Assembly (NCBI GenBank): GCA_947428935.1
Contig: CANENS010000001.1
Coordinates: 93,965 to 150,447 of the forward strand
From: an uncultured Candidatus Saccharibacteria bacterium
GTDB lineage: Bacteria > Patescibacteriota > Saccharimonadia > Saccharimonadales > Saccharimonadaceae
Direction of reading: 5' to 3'
DNA length: 56,483 nt
Shown here: positions 51,653-56,483 of the stretch, piece by piece
How the letters are laid out: the number at the start of each line of letters is the position of its first letter
Numbering within the stretch: position 1 is the stretch's first letter
The notes under the pieces: generated by a model
What the model was told of the DNA's origin: nothing
What the model saw: the letters and a program-made list of their open reading frames with translations, nothing else
Database searches by the model: none
Position numbers and translations under genes: made by a program

Positions 51653-51822
51653 ATCTTGTTTTCCTCGATAAATTTGGCGACCTCAGACTTTTTGAAAAGT
51701 AATGCCTTGCCTACTTTATAGCCTGTGATTTTCTTCTGATTAACCCAACGATATAATGTTACTCTAGTAATCTTGAACATTTCACATAGATCATCAGATG
51801 TATAAAATTCAACATCTTCCAT
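51649..51822 (-). CDS. Small helix-turn-helix protein (excisionase/AlpA-like)
   Basis: 57 residues from the ATG at 51822 (MEDVEFYTSDDLCEMFKITRVTLYRWVNQKKI). The HTH and the following GYKVGKALLFKKSEVAKFIEEN wing are typical of MerR-like excisionases (HTH_17). It overlaps the recombinase start by four bases (ATGA), so the two are made together, and it probably sets the direction of recombination. Promoter TTGACT-17-TATAAT lies 7 bases before the ATG. Confidence 0.88.
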   Translation of the reverse strand: MEDVEFYTSDDLCEMFKITRVTLYRWVNQKKITGYKVGKALLFKKSEVAKFIEENKI

Positions 51823-51829
51823 ATATATC

Positions 51830-51858
51830 ATTATATATCAATGGCTATCATAAGTCAA
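51830..51858 (-). promoter_or_regulatory. Promoter of the HTH-recombinase pair
   Basis: Minus strand: TTGACT (51853-51858), 17 bp, TATAAT (51830-51835), then 7 bases to the ATG. Leaderless. Confidence 0.75.
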
Positions 51859-51922
51859 GACACAAACCATTCTAACCCCTTGGGTAAATCTCCGAAGAAG
51901 TAAAGATTTACGCATAAGCACT

Positions 51923-53461
51923 TTATTCAAAATATGGCGCAAAATATGATCGTATAACAGGTTCTACACTTCTGCCGTTCAGCCGAATAATTTCAAAAAT
52001 AATGCCAATGATTCTTCGTTTTTCATCAATTCTAGCGACATTAAAAAGATCTGCAATGTGATTCATTATTTCGCGTAAGTATCGAGGCGTCGTATAGAAA
52101 GTTTCGTCAATACATTCCAAACGCTCCTCTTCCTCGTTGATTTTCAACAGATCATCTTGGTATCGTCGATTACCTTCGTCGTATTCCTCTTTGCTAATAA
52201 TCTGGTCTGCCATCATATCGTAAGTATTTCGTTGGCGTTGTTTAATTAGCCCTCGTTGTTTTGCCAATTTAGCACGCTCATTCTTAAAAAAGTTGACTTG
52301 ACAAGCATGTTTCTCTGCGATTTTATCGCTAAGAGGCTGGAGGTGGTAGTTACGTAAAATTAGCTTTGAAAGACACTCTCTAACTTCGTTACTAATCTCC
52401 TCTTCGGTAATGTTGCATTGTGTTTGGTGTTTATTCTTCGCATTTGAACAATGGTAATAGTTGTAGTGATGGCGATTCCCGTTTTTCTGAATTTTGTCCT
52501 TAAAATCTGGTATTACATCACACCCACATTCATCACATTTTATAAAACCGCGATAAACTGCTGGTATACTACCATACGAACGATGGTGCGTTTCTCCGTG
52601 TTCTCTTAAAACCTCACCACATGCCAAAAAGGTTTCCGATGTAACTAAAGTGGGATGGATGTGCGGATAAAACACCTCCATTCCATTGTCTTCATCGCGT
52701 ATTTGCCCCATATAGAATGGCTCATTAAGAATAGTGTTAACCTTTCCGCAATCAAACTTTTCACCAATGCCACCGTAGCGTCTTTGCATTTCCACCGCTA
52801 GTGACCGACAAGAATATATCCCAGTAGCAAATTCCGCAAATATTTCCTGAACAATACTAGCTCTTGGCTCGACTGGAATAACGCGTTCTCTAGGAGAAAC
52901 ATGTTTTTGATTTTTATATCCATAAGGAGCTTTCCACGGTAATTCTCCGTTTTGTAGTTTAGTATTTTTTGAGTTTATTCCATCTTCTTTAACACCTTCT
53001 AAATAATGTCGAGCAAATAGAACCTTCGCATCCCATTGGAAGAGATCGTTACGATTGCTATTTTCGCATAAAATAAAGTTATCATCAACAAAATGAATAC
53101 GTTTATGATATTTGGAGCGCATATCCTCGACTACCACAGAATCGTAATAGTTTCGAGTAATTCTATCTACCCGGAACGCAATTATGTCAGTAACAAAATC
53201 GCTTTCTTTAACATATTCAATCATTTCATCAAACTTTTTGCGCTTTTTATATCTTCCACCAGTTTCACTAACTTTATATTCTCTTACGATCTCGAGATTG
53301 TGCTCCTTTGCATATTCTCGCATGCGCGGAAGTTGAATTTCGTTTAATGACAATCCCTCTCTTCCTTGTCGAGAGGTTGACACTCGTGCAAATATAACAG
53401 CTTTTCTCGGTTTATTTTCTTCCTGCTTCATGTTGTTATTCAGCTTTTGATAATTACTCAT
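51923..53461 (-). CDS. Second large serine recombinase, tandem paralogue
   Basis: 512 residues. Same architecture as the first: Ser28 in FARVSTSRQ, FRVDRITRNYYDS, LPWKAPYGYKN, zinc ribbon CDECGCDVIPDF...YYHC and coiled coil; it ends cleanly at PYFE. Long identical stretches show the two genes came from a duplication. Both keep the catalytic serine, Arg and zinc ligands, so both may be active. One may work on another site, or the two may act as a pair. AAAAAGGA precedes the ATG. It lies 16 bases after the replication gene. Confidence 0.9.
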   Translation of the reverse strand: MSNYQKLNNNMKQEENKPRKAVIFARVSTSRQGREGLSLNEIQLPRMREYAKEHNLEIVREYKVSETGGRYKKRKKFDEMIEYVKESDFVTDIIAFRVDRITRNYYDSVVVEDMRSKYHKRIHFVDDNFILCENSNRNDLFQWDAKVLFARHYLEGVKEDGINSKNTKLQNGELPWKAPYGYKNQKHVSPRERVIPVEPRASIVQEIFAEFATGIYSCRSLAVEMQRRYGGIGEKFDCGKVNTILNEPFYMGQIRDEDNGMEVFYPHIHPTLVTSETFLACGEVLREHGETHHRSYGSIPAVYRGFIKCDECGCDVIPDFKDKIQKNGNRHHYNYYHCSNAKNKHQTQCNITEEEISNEVRECLSKLILRNYHLQPLSDKIAEKHACQVNFFKNERAKLAKQRGLIKQRQRNTYDMMADQIISKEEYDEGNRRYQDDLLKINEEEERLECIDETFYTTPRYLREIMNHIADLFNVARIDEKRRIIGIIFEIIRLNGRSVEPVIRSYFAPYFE

Positions 53462-53477
53462 CGTTGGTCCTTTTTAG

Positions 53478-54605
53478 CTACTGTTTTATGTAATCTGCTA
53501 ATCTTACTAGACGAAACCCTTCGAGTTCTCGCATGATACGATCGGCGCTACTTTGCCTTTGGACACTAATATGCGCATTAGCAATGGTTTGTTTTAATCT
53601 AAACCATTGCCCAGATGTTGCGCCAATCATTTTTCTAATATCTAAAAGCCCGTCCTCGCCAAGCAGAGCCTTCACACCTATAATAATGAGGATGTTTTTT
53701 GGACTTAGACCTGGATTGTTTTGCTTTAATTCTGTCGCTAACTTTTCTACGTTAGACGTCGTGGCAAGTAATTTATTTTGTGCTTCCAGAAACGGAGAAA
53801 AAGCCCCCAATAATATAGTTCTAGCCGCCTCTAATGAAAATAGATCACAAAAACGTCCGTCGCCAAACTCTAAACCGTATTTATTAAAAGTGTTTCGTAT
53901 AATTGGATGTTCTAATAGTCGGTGTTCAATCCTCACTACCTCCAACGGCGATTTAATTTGATCTAAAATGCAAAACTGACACTGATTATCCTTCTCGAAA
54001 CGACCTTTTTTCCATTGCGTTGTTTTAAGTTCTTGTATCTTGTCGTAAACTATTAGTCCCGAAGTTGACGTTTGAAAATACAAACCTTCTCCACCGTTCA
54101 CATAATCTCGTTTATCATGTTGTTTGCGAACCGTAACATCACATTTTGCCAAATCTCTAATAATTTGAGACGCTGTCATATAATCCATAAATGGAATATT
54201 CTTCCCGTAGTGTATAGTTGACACGGTAGCGGATGCGAGTTTTTCTGGAAGAATGGTTATCCCCATTATCTCTAAACGCTCAGAAAGCATTTCGCAAACC
54301 GTGGTCAAACCATTATCCGATAGCTCATCAAAATTATTATTAAACAAGATCTTTGGGGCTGAAAATTCAACTCGCGCAAATATGGCGCAGCCCCCACTCC
54401 TTCTTGCCTTTATCACAGAAAATCTCGGAAAGTATAGTCCTAATTGCTTCAGCTCCGTTGGTAAGATATAATTCGTCTTCACGTATCGTCCGCTTTTTGC
54501 GTTTTTATTTAAGATCGGGCGCACTGATTGCGAAAAATTTGGATATACCGACGGAGCAATAGTGAAATCATCCCTACTAATATTGAGGATAACCGTGTCT
54601 ACCAT
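53478..54605 (-). CDS. Filamentous-phage/plasmid-type replication initiator (gpII/X-like)
   Basis: 375 residues. The order DTVILNISRDDFTI, LPRFSVIK, CAIFARVEFSAPKILFNNNFDELSDNGL, LERLEIMGI and LIVYDKIQELK, VVRIEHRLLEHPIIRNTF is that of gene II/X-type rolling-circle initiators found in inoviruses and small plasmids. It would nick the element's origin using a tyrosine and start single-strand replication. The metal His pair is not obvious, so the assignment is moderate. It starts inside the SpoVG gene (29-base overlap). Confidence 0.7.
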   Translation of the reverse strand: MVDTVILNISRDDFTIAPSVYPNFSQSVRPILNKNAKSGRYVKTNYILPTELKQLGLYFPRFSVIKARRSGGCAIFARVEFSAPKILFNNNFDELSDNGLTTVCEMLSERLEIMGITILPEKLASATVSTIHYGKNIPFMDYMTASQIIRDLAKCDVTVRKQHDKRDYVNGGEGLYFQTSTSGLIVYDKIQELKTTQWKKGRFEKDNQCQFCILDQIKSPLEVVRIEHRLLEHPIIRNTFNKYGLEFGDGRFCDLFSLEAARTILLGAFSPFLEAQNKLLATTSNVEKLATELKQNNPGLSPKNILIIIGVKALLGEDGLLDIRKMIGATSGQWFRLKQTIANAHISVQRQSSADRIMRELEGFRLVRLADYIKQ

Positions 54606-54873
54606 AACTACCTTTTACTACATTGTCATATTTTTCTAAAACAGCACGCGTGATTGCTTCGCCTGCGATTTTACTAATTGGATGAAATATATCGATTTTT
54701 CTGTTGCCGATCTTTCTCGTCGGGAAACATAGGCGATGTGATCCATCTGGACATGTCATAATTCCGACCGCGCTACAATACAAGTAGTCATCTAGGACAA
54801 AACTAGCAAATGCCACTAATCCACCACGGGGGCGTATCGGTTCAATTTCGATTTCGCTAATTTTCGGTTTCAT
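54577..54873 (-). CDS. SpoVG-family protein
   Basis: 98 residues from the ATG at 54873 (MKPKISEIEIEPIRPRGG). The whole length fits SpoVG: EIEIEPIRPRGGLVAFASFVLDDYLYCSAVGIMTCPDGSHRLCFPTRKIGNRKIDIFHPI, then a C-terminal helix. SpoVG binds DNA or RNA and occurs often on mobile elements. It overlaps both neighbours and is part of the element operon. Confidence 0.88.
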   Translation of the reverse strand: MKPKISEIEIEPIRPRGGLVAFASFVLDDYLYCSAVGIMTCPDGSHRLCFPTRKIGNRKIDIFHPISKIAGEAITRAVLEKYDNVVKGSYGRHGYPQY

Positions 54874-54997
54874 GGCGCAACCTCTCCACATCAATAATGT
54901 TTTCTCTACGATCAATTTGAGTCAAAACTTCAGCCAATAGCACGAGCGGATCTCGTTCGACTTGTTTCTGCTGCGGGGCTTTATTTTTGCTCTTCAT
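54857..54997 (-). CDS. Small helical protein of the mobile element
   Basis: 46 residues from the ATG at 54997 (MKSKNKAPQQKQVERDPL). Basic N-terminus, then one amphipathic helix (LVLLAEVLTQIDRRENIIDVERLRHE). It ends inside the first codons of spoVG, so it is translationally coupled. Function unknown. Confidence 0.55.
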   Translation of the reverse strand: MKSKNKAPQQKQVERDPLVLLAEVLTQIDRRENIIDVERLRHETEN

Positions 54998-55069
54998 GCG
55001 CCTAATTATTGCGCAGACACAACAAAAATGAGCATTGGTGAAGTCTATTTAAGTCTAATTGAAGTGAAT

Positions 55070-55903
55070 TTAAGTTTTTCGATATAAGTGTCGCAATTCG
55101 TTGGCAATTTTAACATCATCAATGTCTGCGCGTTTTAAGTCTCCGTAGGATATTTGTGGCTTCACTATCAGATTACCCTTCGAGGTTCTGAACATCAGTT
55201 TTCGTAATTCTCGCGGAATTTTTAACATTCCTATATTACTTTGGAGGGCGCTAGTGCGTATTTTTGTTCGGTCTATTTTTACCGTGTGCATATCATTTTT
55301 GTCGTTCAGAGCCTCCCGTAGCACATTTTCAAAGTCACTAACATAGCGAAAGCTGTGAATTTTGTAGTCATTAAGGTATAAGCCTTCATCTTCATCAAAA
55401 GTCAATTCAAAAGCAACATCATCATCCCCCTTAATTTCCCAGCCTTTTGACCCTAATTTGCCGGACAAGTCATCTACCGCCGCCTTTTTCTTACAAAAGT
55501 TGTCATACAACGCCAGTAATTCAGAAACATCACCGACATAGACATATTGTTCATCAAACTGCTTTGAAAAGCGTTCCGTCTCTGCTACCACATCGTCAAA
55601 ACGATTTCTAAATCTTGGTGAAACTTTCGAGAGCCAAGAGCTCAGCCTGTCGGTCCAGTCCCAAAAAGCCATTTGAAAATCGCTGTAATCAGCTGCAAGA
55701 TCATCATCGCTTTCGAACAATCTAATGTTTTTGAAACGACCATTCTTATCGCGAACTTTTTCTTCGCAATCCCATGGGTGCAATCCTACACTACCAGTTA
55801 CAAGCCAAACAATTTGAGGTTGCCACTCATTAGTCATTTCTTTGGCTTCAAGCCATGGCCTAGTTAATTCGTTTTCTATCTTTTCGGTTCGACTTTCGAT
55901 CAT
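55070..55903 (-). CDS. Unknown protein of the mobile element
   Basis: 277 residues. Acidic and Trp-rich N-terminal half (NEWQPQIVWLVTGSVGLHPWDCEEKVRD), central helical part with KKKAAVDDLSGKLGSKG, then strand-rich TFDEDEGLYLNDYKIHSFRYV and a basic end. No signal peptide or membrane helix. No family recognised. GAGGAA precedes the ATG. Confidence 0.6.
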   Translation of the reverse strand: MIESRTEKIENELTRPWLEAKEMTNEWQPQIVWLVTGSVGLHPWDCEEKVRDKNGRFKNIRLFESDDDLAADYSDFQMAFWDWTDRLSSWLSKVSPRFRNRFDDVVAETERFSKQFDEQYVYVGDVSELLALYDNFCKKKAAVDDLSGKLGSKGWEIKGDDDVAFELTFDEDEGLYLNDYKIHSFRYVSDFENVLREALNDKNDMHTVKIDRTKIRTSALQSNIGMLKIPRELRKLMFRTSKGNLIVKPQISYGDLKRADIDDVKIANELRHLYRKT

Positions 55904-55947
55904 TTCCTCTACATTCTCGTTTATTTCACTACATCTTCAACTACCGC

Positions 55948-56367
55948 TTATTTCTTTTCGCGGTCTCTAATTACATCCGCGGGCGGATATTTTTTATACC
56001 ACGGCAGATTTGGGTCGTCCACGGGCACTTCTGGCGGATTTTTGCTTTCACGCTCCTCTTTAATCACCTCATAAAACCACGCCGTAAAAACCAGCATAAC
56101 TACCACGACACCACCCCAAAACACTACCTGCACAAGCCAGTTTTCCCAAGTTGAAAACAGCGCAAACGGTGCAAAAATCAAAAGCCACACAAAAGTTACC
56201 AAAAATACTGTTCCGCCGCTAAGTCGCGTGTCGTCTAAATTCGTATCGGAATTTTGCGACTGAGAAATAATATTATCCTCCTCATGTTTCAGGCTGGGAT
56301 ATAAATTTTTATCATTCCAATAGTCATATTCTGGATTGCCCGGTTTATAATCGTTGATGTTAGCCAT
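55948..56367 (-). CDS. Small membrane protein of the mobile element
   Basis: 139 residues from the ATG at 56367 (MANINDYKPGNPEYDYWND). A soluble Asn/Asp-rich N-terminus, then two membrane helices (about 48-68 and 77-101) and a charged tail (ERESKNPPEVPVDDPNLPWYKKYPP). A GTG at 56388 is an alternative start. It may be an inner-membrane factor of the element. An AAAAGG site precedes it. Confidence 0.65.
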   Translation of the reverse strand: MANINDYKPGNPEYDYWNDKNLYPSLKHEEDNIISQSQNSDTNLDDTRLSGGTVFLVTFVWLLIFAPFALFSTWENWLVQVVFWGGVVVVMLVFTAWFYEVIKEERESKNPPEVPVDDPNLPWYKKYPPADVIRDREKK

Positions 56368-56418
56368 AGCTCTATAAATCCTTTTCACTATTATACTTTA
56401 TGTTTTTTTGTTTGCAGA

Positions 56419-56483
56419 TAAATTTTGTAATTTTGTAATTTTGTAATTTTGTAATTTTGTAATTTTGTAATTTTGTAATTTTG
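56419..56483. repeat. 8-bp tandem repeat (TAATTTTG) reaching the window edge
   Basis: At least seven near-perfect copies of TAATTTTG. The end is outside the window. It lies upstream of the 55948 gene, inside the mobile element. Confidence 0.9.

Overview
The window looks like a piece of a small, streamlined genome of the Candidate Phyla Radiation, most likely a Saccharibacterium (TM7). This is an inference from several things seen together: compact housekeeping genes, shortened MetK, HPF and MAT-type enzymes, a sortase and GT4 glycosyltransferase set, short lineage-specific secreted proteins, and UGA used as a normal stop with an intact RF2 gene. Almost all genes are on the minus strand. A striking feature is that many operons start with a -10 box exactly 6-7 bases before the start codon (leaderless mRNAs), while internal genes carry Shine-Dalgarno sites.

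Layout. 1-5250: C-terminally cut orphan protein, tRNA-Leu, two HD-domain paralogues, DUF1003 protein, a DUF7662-like protein, metK. 5250-13680: small membrane and secreted proteins, two GT4 glycosyltransferases, a racemase-like protein, a ribokinase-fold protein, exonuclease III, smpB and two lineage-specific genes. 13840-19715: hydrolase plus glutaredoxin, then the cell-division/peptidoglycan group ftsE-ftsX-CHAP hydrolase-CtpA protease. 19938-23116: secreted protein, prfB, murD. 23120-24412: gene-poor region holding two convergent promoterless C-terminal cassettes of a FISUMP/DUF1566-like domain. 24413-34315: M16 peptidase-like, secA, hpf, ybaB, GT39 membrane protein, dnaB, dnaX and a conserved unknown. 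34320-35060: a third silent FISUMP cassette. 35116-43274: the classic secE-nusG-rplK-rplA-rplJ-rplL string, still in order but split by a lipoprotein gene (between rplK and rplA) and by a class B sortase plus its probable thioredoxin-like substrate (between rplA and rplJ). 43514-47962: an orphan gene and a plus-strand three-gene operon built around a divergent adenylosuccinate-synthetase homologue. 48237-48498: two arrays of 9-bp boxes repeated every 21 bp. 48558-49934: nucleotidyltransferase-domain protein. 50006-end: an integrated mobile element at the 3' end of tRNA-Gln, with two tandem large serine recombinases, a small HTH protein, a filamentous-phage/plasmid-type replication protein, SpoVG and unknown genes; its far end lies outside the window.

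How the parts work together. FtsEX and the coiled-coil CHAP hydrolase are the expected division-linked peptidoglycan-cutting machine, followed by a C-terminal processing protease. SecA, SecE, sortase and the LPxxNPxT-type surface protein form an export-and-anchor route. At least four lineage-specific genes (10679, 13155, 40103, 43514) sit as self-contained units between housekeeping genes: each has nearly the same promoter (TTGAYT, 17 bp ending in GTGTGC, TAYAAT), a long leader, a strong purine-rich ribosome site and its own GC-rich terminator. They look like a co-regulated set. The best candidates for undescribed biology are this promoter-leader family, the silent FISUMP cassettes, the PurA-like operon with its neighbouring 21-bp box array, and the tRNA-Gln serine-recombinase element.
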